DNA of 64,000 nt. Source: MnTg04 sp964568075. Its GTDB lineage: Bacteria; Pseudomonadota; Gammaproteobacteria; Steroidobacterales; MnTg04. The stretch is from assembly GCA_964568075.1 (NCBI GenBank), contig CAZMOM010000005.1:1-64000 (forward strand). The letters run 5' to 3'. Numbering within the stretch: position 1 is the first letter of the stretch; every line of letters starts with the position of its first letter. The position numbers and the translations under genes were made by a program. The notes under the pieces are model-generated. The model ran no database searches. It had not been told where the DNA came from and worked only from the letters and a program-made list of their open reading frames with translations. This document shows positions 7,573 to 17,223 of the stretch, one piece after another.

Positions 7573-8753
7573 TGAAAGGGATCAGTATCCTGGGCTCGAC
7601 CGGCAGCGTGGGATGCAGCACGCTCGATGTCATATCGCGTAACCAGGATTCTTTTCATGTGGTCGCTCTGACCGCGAAAAGCAACCACCAGCGCCTGTTT
7701 GAGCAATGCCTTCGCTTTAAGCCCGATTTTGCCGTGTTACAGGATTCGGAGCCGGAGTCCATTTTGCGCAAAGAGCTGCAAAAAGCAGGGCTCAGGACGA
7801 AGCTACTGAGCGGATCCGACGGGCTGGTCGAGGTAGCTGAAAACTCTGCGGCAGACTTTGTAATGGCGTCCATCGTCGGGGCTGCCGGTCTGTTGCCAAC
7901 GATTGCGGCGGCTCGCGCCGGCAAGAGGGTGCTGCTGGCGAACAAGGAATCATTGGTTCTTGCCGGGCATTTACTGATGCAGGCCGTAGCGGACAACGAT
8001 GCGATACTGATCCCGATCGACAGCGAGCACAACGCCATATACCAGTGTTTGCCTGACCCGCAGAGCGGACCATCCCGGGAAGGTGTGCGCAAATTGTGGT
8101 TGACAGCATCGGGCGGTCCGTTTTTGAATACGCCGGTTTGCGATCTGGAACAAGTGACGCCGGAGCAGGCCTGTGCACACCCTAACTGGGACATGGGGGA
8201 AAAGATTTCTGTCGATTCGGCCACAATGATGAACAAGGGGCTGGAGTTGATCGAAGCGTGTCACCTGTTCGGCATGCGGCCTGATGATGTTGAAATCCTG
8301 ATTCATCCGCAAAGTATCGTTCACTCGCTGGTCGAGTATTGCGATGGTTCGGTACTTGCACAATTGGGTAATCCGGATATGAGGACTCCCATAGCCCATG
8401 CACTGGCGTGGCCGGAGCGCATGGAATCGGGGGTCGGCTCTCTGGATCTGGTAAAAGTTGGCGCGCTGGAGTTTCGAACGCCTGACACCGAACGTTTTCC
8501 GTGCCTGACGCTGGCGAGGGTGGCGGCCAACCAGGGCGGAACGGCTCCGGCGGTGCTGAACGCAGCCAACGAGGTGGCGGTACAAGCATTTTTGGATCGA
8601 CGATTGCCGTTCACCGAGATTGCAAAAGTTATCAATAAAACGATGGAATGTCACACAACAGAGGTTGTCGAATCCCTGGAGACCGTTATTAAAGCGGACC
8701 AGTGGGCGCGCGACGCGGCGGGTGAGGAAATCGATAAGATGTGTTTAGCCTGA
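7572..8753 (+). CDS. dxr: 1-deoxy-D-xylulose 5-phosphate reductoisomerase
   Basis: Second enzyme of the MEP isoprenoid pathway, NADPH-dependent, cytosolic. 393 residues. It has the NADPH-binding ILGSTGSVG near the N-terminus, the catalytic/metal region IPIDSEHNAIYQ and the flexible-loop and metal region MGEKISVDSATMMNKGLELIE. The ATG overlaps the cdsA stop by one base and the gene ends with TGA overlapping the rseP start. With ispD and ispF further on, it supplies precursors for uppS. Confidence 0.96.
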   Translation: MKGISILGSTGSVGCSTLDVISRNQDSFHVVALTAKSNHQRLFEQCLRFKPDFAVLQDSEPESILRKELQKAGLRTKLLSGSDGLVEVAENSAADFVMASIVGAAGLLPTIAAARAGKRVLLANKESLVLAGHLLMQAVADNDAILIPIDSEHNAIYQCLPDPQSGPSREGVRKLWLTASGGPFLNTPVCDLEQVTPEQACAHPNWDMGEKISVDSATMMNKGLELIEACHLFGMRPDDVEILIHPQSIVHSLVEYCDGSVLAQLGNPDMRTPIAHALAWPERMESGVGSLDLVKVGALEFRTPDTERFPCLTLARVAANQGGTAPAVLNAANEVAVQAFLDRRLPFTEIAKVINKTMECHTTEVVESLETVIKADQWARDAAGEEIDKMCLA

Positions 8754-10120
8754 TGGGCCAGTTTCTGATGTCAATATTTGCTTTTATTGTAGCGATCAGC
8801 GTGCTTGTCGCGGTGCACGAATTCGGTCATTTCTGGGTGGCCAGGCGACTCGGATTCAAAGTGCTGAAATTTTCGATTGGTTTCGGCAAACCGCTATGGG
8901 TAAAAAAAGGCCGTGACGATACACTATTCATGATTTCCGCGATACCGCTTGGCGGATACGTCAAAATGCTGGACGAGCGCGAGGGACCCGTTGCGCCGGA
9001 GGAGCTTCATCGCTGCTACAATCGGCAATCGGTTGGCAAACGGCTGGCGGTGTTATCCGCGGGACCAGCGTTCAACTTCTTGTTCGCTGTCGTGGCGTAT
9101 TGGCTGCTGTTTATGGTCGGTATCGGCGGATTGAAGCCGGTCGTAGGCGAAGTAACAGCCGATTCTCCTGCGGCGATCGCCGGTTTGGAACGTGGCGATC
9201 AGATCATTTCAATAGCGGGTCAGAAAATCACGATCTGGGAACAGATCCCGCTGCGGCTGATTGAGGTGCTGCTCGATTCGGGCGAGATACCTGTTGGTGT
9301 CATCGACGGTGACGGCGTGCAGCGCGATTTATCGATTGACGTTCGCGGCCGCGAGAGCGAACTGACCGATCCGGCATTACTAATGAGTGGGCTGGGGTTC
9401 AATCGCTGGTTTCCCACCATCCCACCATTGCTCGACGAAATCAGTGCCGGCGGCGCTGCCGAGCGTGCGGGGCTCAGATCAGGAGACCTGATTCTTTCAG
9501 CCGAAGGTCAGTTTTTCGATGAGTGGCGCGCCTGGGTGGATTTTGTCCGGGCAAGGCCGGGCGAGACGATAAATCTTCAATTGGAGCGCGATGGCCAACG
9601 CGTGGGTCTGCAAATGACAATTGGGCGCAGCGATGGCGAGCAGGGTGAAATCGGCCGCATCGGTGCATCGGTTCGTGTGCCACCTGGCGATCTCTATCAG
9701 GATATGCGCACTGTGGAGCGCTATCCTTTTTTTACTGCGTTTGTCCGTGGAGCGCAAAAGACCTGGGATACTTCGGTGCTGACAATACGCCTGCTTGGAC
9801 GTATGGTTGTCGGCCAGATTTCCGCGCAGAATATTGCCGGGCCGATCAGTATTGCCGCCTACGCGGGAGCGGCAGCCAGTCTTGGTCTGGACGAGTTTCT
9901 CGGCCTGTTGGCAATACTCAGTATCAGCCTGGGAATCATCAACCTTTTGCCGATTCCCTTGCTCGATGGCGGGCAGATGGTGTACGTAGCGGCGGAAGGC
10001 ATCAGAGGTAAGCCCTTGCCGCCGAGAGTGCAGTTGCTGGGGCAGCAAATAGGCATTGCCATGCTGATCATGATTATGGGGCTGGCTTTTTATAACGACA
10101 TCAATAGATGGCTTGGTTAA
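8753..10120 (+). CDS. rseP: Site-2 intramembrane zinc metalloprotease RseP
   Basis: Inner-membrane protease that cuts anti-sigma factor RseA after DegS, releasing sigma-E; also clears signal peptides. The zinc-binding HEFGH is in the first membrane helix, and the third ligand region NLLPIPLLDGGQM is near the C-terminus. Two PDZ domains lie between (about residues 115-200 and 215-295). 455 residues. I chose the ATG overlapping the dxr stop (TGATG); an in-frame GTG at 8741 and an ATG at 8768 are alternatives. It works with rseA encoded at 46392. Confidence 0.94.
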   Translation: MGQFLMSIFAFIVAISVLVAVHEFGHFWVARRLGFKVLKFSIGFGKPLWVKKGRDDTLFMISAIPLGGYVKMLDEREGPVAPEELHRCYNRQSVGKRLAVLSAGPAFNFLFAVVAYWLLFMVGIGGLKPVVGEVTADSPAAIAGLERGDQIISIAGQKITIWEQIPLRLIEVLLDSGEIPVGVIDGDGVQRDLSIDVRGRESELTDPALLMSGLGFNRWFPTIPPLLDEISAGGAAERAGLRSGDLILSAEGQFFDEWRAWVDFVRARPGETINLQLERDGQRVGLQMTIGRSDGEQGEIGRIGASVRVPPGDLYQDMRTVERYPFFTAFVRGAQKTWDTSVLTIRLLGRMVVGQISAQNIAGPISIAAYAGAAASLGLDEFLGLLAILSISLGIINLLPIPLLDGGQMVYVAAEGIRGKPLPPRVQLLGQQIGIAMLIMIMGLAFYNDINRWLG

Positions 10121-10134
10121 GGGTCGGGGATCAG

Positions 10135-12516
10135 ATGCCGACAAAGACAGGGATGTTGCTGGCGCTGATTTTTGTTTTGGTGGTCAGCGTCGACGCGCAG
10201 GAGAGCGGTTTTCTGGTCCGCGATATGCGCGTTGTGGGCAACCAGCGAATCTCGGACGGAACGGTTTTTAACTATTTACCGATCAATGTCGGTGATGTTC
10301 TGGATCGGCAACGTATCCAGGAAGCTTTGCGAACTCTCTATGAAACAACATTTTTCGACGATGTGGAATTGCGCGCCGATGGCGGAGTATTGCTGATCAT
10401 CGTCAAGGAAAGACCGTCGATCGATAGTTTTAGCATCTCCGGAAACAAGAGCATCAAGACCGAAGCCATGGAAGGCGAACTTCGCCGGATCGGCCTGGCG
10501 GAAGGCAAGACATTTGATCGCTCGGTGCTCGAGGGCGTTTCCAACGCGATTACCGAGCAATATTTTAGTGAGGGAAAATACAGTGCGTCGGTCAAGACAA
10601 CAGTTTCTAATGTCGGCAACAACCAAGTGCGGCTTGGCATCGAGATCGTCGAAGGTGAGCGCGCAGTCATTCGCCAGATCAATATCGTTGGCAACGAGAA
10701 GTATTCCGACGAAGAACTGCTCAAGGGAATGTCCCTGAAAGAGCCTCACCTGACCTGCTTTCTCAAGAGCGACTGTCGTTACTCGAAAGAAACGTTGCTT
10801 GGCGATCTCGAGGCGATCAGTTCGCACTATATGGACCGCGGCCATCTGAACTTTGAGGTCACTTCTACACAGGTTGCGATTTCTCCCGACCGTAAGGACA
10901 TCTTTTTGACGATAAATATTGACGAGGGTGATCTCTATAGGGTGGCTGATGTCCAGCTGGCGGGCAAAACCATCCTGGCGCCGGAACTTTTGATGCCTTT
11001 AATTGCGGTGACACCCGGGGCCATCTTTTCGCAAAGGCTGATTACCCACAGTACTGACGTGATCGCTTATGCCCTCGGCGAACAGGGTTATGCGATGGCC
11101 AATATCGAGCCGATCCCGGCAGTTAACGAAGAGGAAAAGACTGTCAGCCTGACTTTCTACGTGGAGCCGGGTAACCGGGTCTATGTCAGGAGAGTTAATT
11201 TTCTTGGTACGCACAGCACCGATGACTATGTGTTCCGCCGGGAGATGCGGCAGATGGAACAGGCATGGCTTTCGAACTCCGGGATTGAGCGCTCGAAACA
11301 ACGAATCCAGCGTTTGCCATTCGTGGAACGCGTAGAGATGGAGACCGTTCCGGTCCCAGGCGTAGCCGACATGGTGGATGTTGAGTACACAGTCAAGGAA
11401 GGCCTGCCCGGTTCCTTCGGCGGTGGTCTCGGCTTTTCCGATGCGCAAGGATTAATTGTCAACGGCAATTTTGTGCATACCAATTTCATGGGCACCGGGA
11501 ATCGTATTTCGATGAATCTCGCCTCCGGTAGCTTTAGCAAGATATATAGCTTGTCGCATACGAATCCTTATGCAAGCCCGGACGGGATCAGCCGCACTTA
11601 CTCGATCGGACTAAGGGATTTTACCCAGTTCACTTCAGGATCTTCGAGTTTCGATACAAAGACCACGAACGCGTCGATCGATTATGGGATTCCGATCAGC
11701 GAGTACCAGCAGTTTCGTATCGGATTTTCCGCGAGCGATGCAGAGTTGTCGTCGAACAATTTCCAGACAGCACAATCACAGGACTGGGTGCTAAATAACG
11801 GTAATTCAACGAGCTTTGTAGCTAGCGGCGTCACGTTCTTCCAGTCTGCTTTCAAGACCTATGAAATTCTGACCGGCTGGACTTTCGATTCACGTAATCG
11901 GTTTTTGTTCGCCGATCGGGGTTCTCGCAACCGGATCACCGTAAGTTACGCATTGCCACAAAGCGAAGTTCAGTACTGGTTTTTAAACTATGATTTGCAA
12001 AAATATATACCGATATCCGGGCAATGGATTATAAATATCAATGCAGATTTTGGTATTGGCCAAGCGCTCGGGGGCACGACTTCCATCCCGCCGTACCGAA
12101 ATTTCTTCGCCGGGGGGCCGGATACGGTCCGTGGCTACAAGGAGAACAGGCTGGGACCGAAAGATACGTTTGGAAATCCGTATGGCGGTAATTTAAAGGT
12201 TACCGGTCAGTTCGAATTGCTGGTGCCAATGCCAGAATCAATGAAGGGATCTGCGCGAGCCAGTGTTTTCTTCGACTTTGGTAATGTATTCTCCACCGGA
12301 GGCGTGGATTTCTTTGACCGCTTAGGCGACCCGATAGAATATAATCTGGATGTCGATCAACTCAAATATTCGGCTGGAATAGCCGTACAATGGCTGGCGC
12401 CGCTCGGGCTCTTCAAGTTCAGTTATGCCATCCCGCTGAATCCAGAGGAAGAGACATTCAGGTTTTACGGTGATCAGACCGAGCGCTTACAGTTTTCTAT
12501 TGGTTCTGCTTTTTAG
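10135..12516 (+). CDS. bamA: Outer-membrane protein assembly factor BamA
   Basis: Core Omp85 subunit of the BAM machine that folds and inserts beta-barrel proteins into the outer membrane. 793 residues. A signal peptide (about residues 1-22, cleavage near VDAQ) is followed by five POTRA domains (about 23-415) and a C-terminal beta-barrel with the conserved VRGYKENRLGP loop motif and a terminal Phe (SIGSAF). The start MPTKTGMLLALIF is preceded by GGGGATCAG; an upstream ATG at 10108 lies inside rseP and gives a worse signal peptide. Confidence 0.95.
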   Translation: MPTKTGMLLALIFVLVVSVDAQESGFLVRDMRVVGNQRISDGTVFNYLPINVGDVLDRQRIQEALRTLYETTFFDDVELRADGGVLLIIVKERPSIDSFSISGNKSIKTEAMEGELRRIGLAEGKTFDRSVLEGVSNAITEQYFSEGKYSASVKTTVSNVGNNQVRLGIEIVEGERAVIRQINIVGNEKYSDEELLKGMSLKEPHLTCFLKSDCRYSKETLLGDLEAISSHYMDRGHLNFEVTSTQVAISPDRKDIFLTINIDEGDLYRVADVQLAGKTILAPELLMPLIAVTPGAIFSQRLITHSTDVIAYALGEQGYAMANIEPIPAVNEEEKTVSLTFYVEPGNRVYVRRVNFLGTHSTDDYVFRREMRQMEQAWLSNSGIERSKQRIQRLPFVERVEMETVPVPGVADMVDVEYTVKEGLPGSFGGGLGFSDAQGLIVNGNFVHTNFMGTGNRISMNLASGSFSKIYSLSHTNPYASPDGISRTYSIGLRDFTQFTSGSSSFDTKTTNASIDYGIPISEYQQFRIGFSASDAELSSNNFQTAQSQDWVLNNGNSTSFVASGVTFFQSAFKTYEILTGWTFDSRNRFLFADRGSRNRITVSYALPQSEVQYWFLNYDLQKYIPISGQWIININADFGIGQALGGTTSIPPYRNFFAGGPDTVRGYKENRLGPKDTFGNPYGGNLKVTGQFELLVPMPESMKGSARASVFFDFGNVFSTGGVDFFDRLGDPIEYNLDVDQLKYSAGIAVQWLAPLGLFKFSYAIPLNPEEETFRFYGDQTERLQFSIGSAF

Positions 12517-12525
12517 GGTGTATTA

Positions 12526-13065
12526 ATGAAAAAAATGACTTTGTATAAATGTAGTTGGCTGTTACTGGGCTCGCTTCTGGCGTCTTTCTCTCTTTCGGCG
12601 CAGGAAGTGAAGATAGGCTTCGTCAATATACCCCGATTATTGCAACAGGCTCCGCAGGCCAAGCAGATTCGCCAGCAGTTACGGGATGAGTTCTCGCCGC
12701 GCGACCGCCAGATTAAGGCCGAGCAGCAGACTCTCCAGGGCCTGGCAGAACGGCTGGAAAGAGATGGCGCCTTGATGGGGGATCAGGAGCGCAGAAGTCT
12801 TGAAAGTGATCTGAACCAGGGCGGCCGCGACTTAAAACGCAGGCGGGATGAATTTTTGGAGGATTATAACTTCCGGGAAAATGAAGAGGTGGCAATTTTG
12901 CAGAGAACGGTGTTGACGCAGGTGCAGGCGCATGCCAGCTCGGGTGGATTTGACCTGATCATGGGTCAGCCCGGAATCCTGTATGCCAGCGAAACGGTAG
13001 ATATCACCGATGAAGTACTGGCAGCACTGGAAGCGAGTTTTCAGGCTTCCGATTCGGGACAATAG
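12526..13065 (+). CDS. skp: Periplasmic chaperone Skp (OmpH family)
   Basis: Periplasmic holdase that carries unfolded outer-membrane proteins to BAM. 179 residues: signal peptide (about 1-25, ending SLSAQ), a short trimerisation strand (VKIGFVNIPRLLQQAPQAK), then a long Lys/Arg/Glu-rich coiled coil forming the tentacles. It starts 10 bp after the bamA stop, the classical bamA-skp-lpxD order. Sequence divergence in this family is high, so the call rests on architecture and context. Confidence 0.9.
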   Translation: MKKMTLYKCSWLLLGSLLASFSLSAQEVKIGFVNIPRLLQQAPQAKQIRQQLRDEFSPRDRQIKAEQQTLQGLAERLERDGALMGDQERRSLESDLNQGGRDLKRRRDEFLEDYNFRENEEVAILQRTVLTQVQAHASSGGFDLIMGQPGILYASETVDITDEVLAALEASFQASDSGQ

Positions 13066-13088
13066 GGATAAAACATAAGGAATCACTG

Positions 13089-14138
13089 ATGACCACGACG
13101 CTGGGGGAGCTCGCGGTCAAATTCGGATGTACCGTGCAGGGCAATCCCGATGTTTCGGTCAGCCGAGTCGGGACGTTGCTCAACGCCGGTGCAGGAACTG
13201 TCAGTTTTCTGGCCAACCCGTCTTACCGTAAGCACCTGGCGGCAACCAAAGCTGCGGCGGTTATTCTGTCACAGGATGACGCCTCGCTGTGTCCGGTTGA
13301 CTGCCTGATTTCAGATAATCCATATGCGACGTACGCGCAGATCGCCACCTTCTTGTTTCCACAATCAATGGCTGTGCCTGGTATCCATTCCAGCGCAAGC
13401 GTGGACGAGAGCGCGGAGATCGCTGATGAAGTTTGCATCGGCCCGAACGCATATGTCGGTGCCAACGCGAAGTTGGGGCGCGGCGTATTTGTCGGTCCCG
13501 GTTGCGTCGTCGAGGATGGCTGCGAGCTGGGTCCTCATACCCGGCTCGTGGCGAACGTAACATTGGGTCCGCGTACGCGAACCGGCGAGCGCTGCCTGCT
13601 GCATCCCGGCGCGGTACTGGGCGCAGATGGGTTTGGTATCGCGAAGCTGGGCGAGGAATGGATCAAGGTTCCGCAGCTGGGTGGCGTTTTGTTGGGCAAT
13701 GATGTTGAAGTGGGTGCCAACACGACGATTGATCGTGGAGCGATCGAGGACACGATTATCGAAGATGGCGTCAAGCTGGATAACCAGATTCAGGTGGGCC
13801 ACAACGTCAGAATCGGCGCGCATACGGTAATCGCTGGTTGCACCGCGATCGCCGGCAGCGCAACGATTGGCAAGCGTTGCATGATCGGCGGCGCCGCCGG
13901 CATTGTCGGACACATTGAACTGGCCGATGATGTCGTTATTACTGCATTTACATTTGTCAGTCATTCGTTGCGCAAGGCCGGGACCTTTTCCGGTTCCGTA
14001 CCGGTTGAGGAGGCTCCTGCATGGCGTAAAAATACGGCACGCCTGCGACACCTGGATGAACTGGCGAGAAAAGTGCGTGCCCTGGAGAAAAGACTGGGTA
14101 AAGATCGGCAAGTTTCGGCAGGAAAAAAAAGGAAGTGA
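13089..14138 (+). CDS. lpxD: UDP-3-O-(3-hydroxyacyl)glucosamine N-acyltransferase
   Basis: Third step of lipid A synthesis, adding the N-linked hydroxyacyl chain. 349 residues. An N-terminal uridine-binding domain (about 1-100) precedes a left-handed beta-helix made of hexapeptide repeats. The catalytic His is in NQIQVGHNVRIGAHTVIAG, and a C-terminal helix (about 315-340) closes the trimer. An AAGGA ribosome-binding site precedes the ATG. It lies in the lpxD-fabZ-lpxA-lpxB cluster. Confidence 0.96.
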   Translation: MTTTLGELAVKFGCTVQGNPDVSVSRVGTLLNAGAGTVSFLANPSYRKHLAATKAAAVILSQDDASLCPVDCLISDNPYATYAQIATFLFPQSMAVPGIHSSASVDESAEIADEVCIGPNAYVGANAKLGRGVFVGPGCVVEDGCELGPHTRLVANVTLGPRTRTGERCLLHPGAVLGADGFGIAKLGEEWIKVPQLGGVLLGNDVEVGANTTIDRGAIEDTIIEDGVKLDNQIQVGHNVRIGAHTVIAGCTAIAGSATIGKRCMIGGAAGIVGHIELADDVVITAFTFVSHSLRKAGTFSGSVPVEEAPAWRKNTARLRHLDELARKVRALEKRLGKDRQVSAGKKRK

Positions 14139-14144
14139 AGAATC

Positions 14145-14597
14145 ATGGTGAGTGAAATGATCATGAACATAGACGAAATTATGCGGCTGTTGCCGCACAG
14201 ATATCCCTTTTTGCTGGTCGACCGGGTCACTGCATGCGAGCCAGGCAAGTCGTTGCATGCCTATAAAAATGTCACCATCAATGACCCATTTTTTATGGGT
14301 CACTTTCCGGTCAAACCGATCATGCCCGGCGTAATGATTATCGAGGCGCTCGCCCAGGCGGCAGGGTTGCTCGCATTTGTCACGAACGAGAACGATCCTG
14401 AGGAAGGCGATATTTTTTATTTTATTGGAATCGATAAGGCCCGGTTTCGTAAGCCGGTGGTGCCAGGCGATCGACTGGATTTGAAAATTGAACTGACAAG
14501 AACGCTCAAAAAGATACGGAAATTTTCGGCTGAGGCCGAAGTGGCCGGCAAGATCGTGGCCAGCGCAGAGCTCATGTGCGCGGCGGGAAAGGTCTGA
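14145..14597 (+). CDS. fabZ: 3-hydroxyacyl-[acyl-carrier-protein] dehydratase FabZ
   Basis: Hot-dog-fold dehydratase of fatty acid elongation; it competes with LpxA for 3-hydroxyacyl-ACP, balancing phospholipid and lipid A. 150 residues. The catalytic His53 (GHFPVKP) and Glu67 (MIIEALAQ) are present, as is LLPHRYPFLLVDR. The start MVSEMIMNIDEIM is kept, although ATGs at 14157 and 14163 are also in frame. It sits 6 bp after lpxD. Confidence 0.96.
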   Translation: MVSEMIMNIDEIMRLLPHRYPFLLVDRVTACEPGKSLHAYKNVTINDPFFMGHFPVKPIMPGVMIIEALAQAAGLLAFVTNENDPEEGDIFYFIGIDKARFRKPVVPGDRLDLKIELTRTLKKIRKFSAEAEVAGKIVASAELMCAAGKV

Positions 14598-14599
14598 CG

Positions 14600-15370
14600 G
14601 TGATTCATAAAACTGCAATCGTTTCATCGTCTGCCAAGTTGGCAGACGATATTGAAATAAGCCCCTATGTCGTCATCGAAGGTGACGTGGAAATCGGATC
14701 GGGAACGACCGTGGGCTCACATACCGTTATCAAGGGTGAGACCCGGATCGGGAAAAACAATCACATACACCAGTTCGCGTCGATCGGCGACGATCCGCAG
14801 GACAAAAAGTATGGCGGTGAAGCCACACGGCTTGAAATCGGTGACGGCAACACGATTCGAGAGTTCTGCACGATCAATCGCGGAACGGCCCAGGAACAGG
14901 GACTGACGGAAATCGGTGATGACAACTGGTTGATGGCCTATGTGCATATCGCGCATGACTGCGCGATCGGTAATCACACGATATTCGCCAATTGTGCGAT
15001 GCTCGCCGGACATGTCAGCGTCGGAGATTATGCGATTTTCGGCGGGTTCACAGGAGCGCACCAGTTCTGCCGTATCGGCGAGCACAGTTTTATGGGGATG
15101 TACAGCGTCATCGCCAAGGATATTCCTGCCTATCTCATCGTTTCAGGAAACCCGGCGCAACCACGCGGTATAAATAATGAAGGACTCAAAAGACGTGGCT
15201 TCGATAAAGAACAGCTAAAACATCTGCGCGAGGCGTACCGCCTGATTTACCGTAGCGGAGAAAAACTTTCCGTTGCCATCGACGAGCTGGAAAATCGTCT
15301 GCCGCAGCAGCCGGTTCTTGGATTGTTACTCGAATCTTTGAAAGCCAGCACGCGCGGCGTCGTCCGCTGA
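14600..15370 (+). CDS. lpxA: UDP-N-acetylglucosamine O-acyltransferase
   Basis: First enzyme of lipid A synthesis, cytosolic homotrimer with a left-handed beta-helix. 256 residues. Hexapeptide repeats run through the N-terminal two thirds. The catalytic His region (AYVHIAHDCAIGNH) and GAHQFCRIGEHSF are conserved, and a helical C-terminal domain follows from about residue 190. The GTG start (VIHKTAIVSSSAKL) has AAAGG 7 bases upstream and fits the family N-terminus. It begins two bases after the fabZ stop. Confidence 0.95.
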   Translation: MIHKTAIVSSSAKLADDIEISPYVVIEGDVEIGSGTTVGSHTVIKGETRIGKNNHIHQFASIGDDPQDKKYGGEATRLEIGDGNTIREFCTINRGTAQEQGLTEIGDDNWLMAYVHIAHDCAIGNHTIFANCAMLAGHVSVGDYAIFGGFTGAHQFCRIGEHSFMGMYSVIAKDIPAYLIVSGNPAQPRGINNEGLKRRGFDKEQLKHLREAYRLIYRSGEKLSVAIDELENRLPQQPVLGLLLESLKASTRGVVR

Positions 15371-15384
15371 TAACGGGGACGGTG

Positions 15385-16575
15385 ATGGATCTGCAACCCG
15401 GCATAAAAATAGGCCTGGTGGCCGGTGAGGCGTCCGGTGACATCCTCGGCGGTGGTTTATTAAGAGCCATTAAGAAAATTTCGCCTGGTTATCAAGCGGT
15501 CGGCGTGGCGGGTGACCGGATGGTCGCTGCCGGCTGTCAGCCTCTAATCCATTGCAGCGAGCTGGCTGTTATGGGGCTGGTCGAGGTACTGAGTCATCTC
15601 CCGCGTTTACTAAAACTGAGGAAACACGTCGCCAGGCAAATTTCCGACTGGCGTCCGGACGTGTTTGTCGGTATCGATGCGCCGGCATTCAACCTGGGTC
15701 TGGAGGCCGGGTTCCGCAGGCAGGGCATTCCCACGGTTCAGTACGTCAGTCCAGCGATCTGGGCATGGCGCAGCGGACGGGTCAAAAAAATAACGCGCAG
15801 TGCGGATCTTGTTCTTTGCCTGCTGCCATTCGAAAAACAGTTTTATGATGATCATGACATTCAGGCAGAATTCGTTGGCCACCCGCTCGCTGAGGAAATA
15901 GCGGCGGAAGCGGATCCATCTCGTGCGCGGCAGAAACTGGGTTTGCCGGCGGCGGGCGAGTATCTGGCGCTTCTGCCCGGAAGCCGCACCGGCGAAGTCA
16001 GCCGGCTGGCCGGCGATTTCGCATCGGCTGTCGCCTGGCTGAATCAGCGCCGGCCGGCGCTGCGTTATATTGCCGCGATGGCGTCGCCGGATATCGAAGG
16101 TATTTTTTCAGCGGCGATCAAGCAAACGGCTCCAGGGGCAGACGTCAGGTTGTATCAGGGTCATTCGCGAACCGTAATGGCCGCATCGGATGCGGTCCTG
16201 CTGGCATCGGGTACCGCCGCGCTCGAGGCGGCGCTGCTCGGTCGGCCGATGGTCGTGACCTACCGCCTGGCAAGGGTCAGCCGCTGGCTGCTGAGCTGGC
16301 CCGGGCTGCTCAGGACGGAAAAATTCTCGTTACCCAATCTGATTTCGGGCGAAGACTTGGTGCCGGAAATCTTCCAGGGCGAGATCAGCCCTGAATCGCT
16401 GGGTCAGGCTGTGCTGAATCAACTCGACGATCATCAGCGCCGCACGTATCTGCAGCAGAAATTTGCCGACATTCATCGATTACTGAAAAGAAATGCATCG
16501 CAGCGTGCCGCAGAGGCTGTGCTGGCGCTTGCGTCGCGGGGCCGTCAGTCACGGAGTTCGACCGGTGGTGCTTGA
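15385..16575 (+). CDS. lpxB: Lipid-A-disaccharide synthase
   Basis: GT19 glycosyltransferase at the inner membrane that joins UDP-diacylglucosamine and lipid X. 396 residues. VAGEASGDILGGGLL at the N-terminus, VQYVSPAIWAWRSGRVKKI and LLPGSRTGEV are diagnostic. The start is an ATG preceded by GGGGAC; a GTG one codon upstream is also possible. The 3' end overlaps rnhB by 8-11 bp, as in many Gammaproteobacteria. Confidence 0.96.
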   Translation: MDLQPGIKIGLVAGEASGDILGGGLLRAIKKISPGYQAVGVAGDRMVAAGCQPLIHCSELAVMGLVEVLSHLPRLLKLRKHVARQISDWRPDVFVGIDAPAFNLGLEAGFRRQGIPTVQYVSPAIWAWRSGRVKKITRSADLVLCLLPFEKQFYDDHDIQAEFVGHPLAEEIAAEADPSRARQKLGLPAAGEYLALLPGSRTGEVSRLAGDFASAVAWLNQRRPALRYIAAMASPDIEGIFSAAIKQTAPGADVRLYQGHSRTVMAASDAVLLASGTAALEAALLGRPMVVTYRLARVSRWLLSWPGLLRTEKFSLPNLISGEDLVPEIFQGEISPESLGQAVLNQLDDHQRRTYLQQKFADIHRLLKRNASQRAAEAVLALASRGRQSRSSTGGA

Positions 16576-17221
16576 AGTTGTTACCCGTTCGGCGGGACTG
16601 GTCGCGGGCATCGATGAGGCGGGGCGTGGCCCGCTGGCCGGGCCGGTGGTTGCGGCCGCGGTGATACTGGACTCGTCGCGACCCATCGGCGGGCTGAAAG
16701 ATTCAAAAAAACTGACGGCCCGCCAGCGGCAGGCGCTGGCGGTCGGCATCAGGCGGCGCGCGCTGAGCTTTGCGGTCGGCTGGGCCGACCCCGCCGAAAT
16801 CGATCGCCTGAATATCCTGCGTGCGACATTATTGGCCATGCGGCGGGCAGTCCTGGGGCTGGGCGTGGTTCCCGCGCATTTACAGATAGACGGAAATCGG
16901 TGTCCGGATTTTTCCGGTACCGGCGTGAACTGCACCCAGGAGGCGATAGTGGGGGGGGATGATCTGATTGCAGCGATCAGTGCGGCATCCATCCTCGCCA
17001 AAGTTACGCGCGACGAATACATGGCCGAACAACACCGATACTATCCGGAGTACAATTTTGTCAGGCACAAGGGCTATCCGACTGCCGAGCACCNNNNNNN
17101 NNNCCGTGATGCGTTGCAGCGTTATGGTGCCTGCCCCTTACACCGGGTTTCGTTTGCACCGGTTCGCTCGGTTGTCGAACGGTCGAATTTCCATGCCGGC
17201 AATATGACGGTCAGCCTGTAA
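16568..17221 (+). CDS. rnhB: Ribonuclease HII (contains a spurious 10-N gap)
   Basis: Removes RNA from RNA-DNA hybrids and misincorporated ribonucleotides. The active-site motif AGIDEAGRGPLAGPV is near the N-terminus and the later acidic residue lies in AAISAASILAKVTRD. GTG starts at 16565 and 16568 are both possible. The gap 17094-17103 interrupts GYPTAEH/RDALQRYG. Removing the N run and one copy of the CC repeated on each side restores family spacing (HRDALQRYG) and leaves 213 codons in frame, so no sequence seems to be missing. C-terminal HRVSFAPV is intact. Confidence 0.92.
   Translation: MLEVVTRSAGLVAGIDEAGRGPLAGPVVAAAVILDSSRPIGGLKDSKKLTARQRQALAVGIRRRALSFAVGWADPAEIDRLNILRATLLAMRRAVLGLGVVPAHLQIDGNRCPDFSGTGVNCTQEAIVGGDDLIAAISAASILAKVTRDEYMAEQHRYYPEYNFVRHKGYPTAEHXXXXRDALQRYGACPLHRVSFAPVRSVVERSNFHAGNMTVSL
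17094..17103. other. Assembly gap (10 N) inside rnhB, probably zero length
   Basis: The left contig ends GAGCACC and the right begins CCGTGATG. Merging the two C residues yields GAG CAC CGT GAT, which restores the conserved RNase HII spacing. Confidence 0.85.
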
Positions 17222-17223
17222 AA

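Noticed and set aside
10979..11015. Sigma-E-like GGAACTTTT inside bamA
   Set aside because: No matching -10 at 15-17 bp and it lies within the coding sequence.
13365..14627. A 420-codon open frame on the minus strand
   Set aside because: It lies antisense to lpxD and fabZ, whose protein matches are unequivocal; its translation shows no recognisable domain. It is a GC-rich shadow frame.
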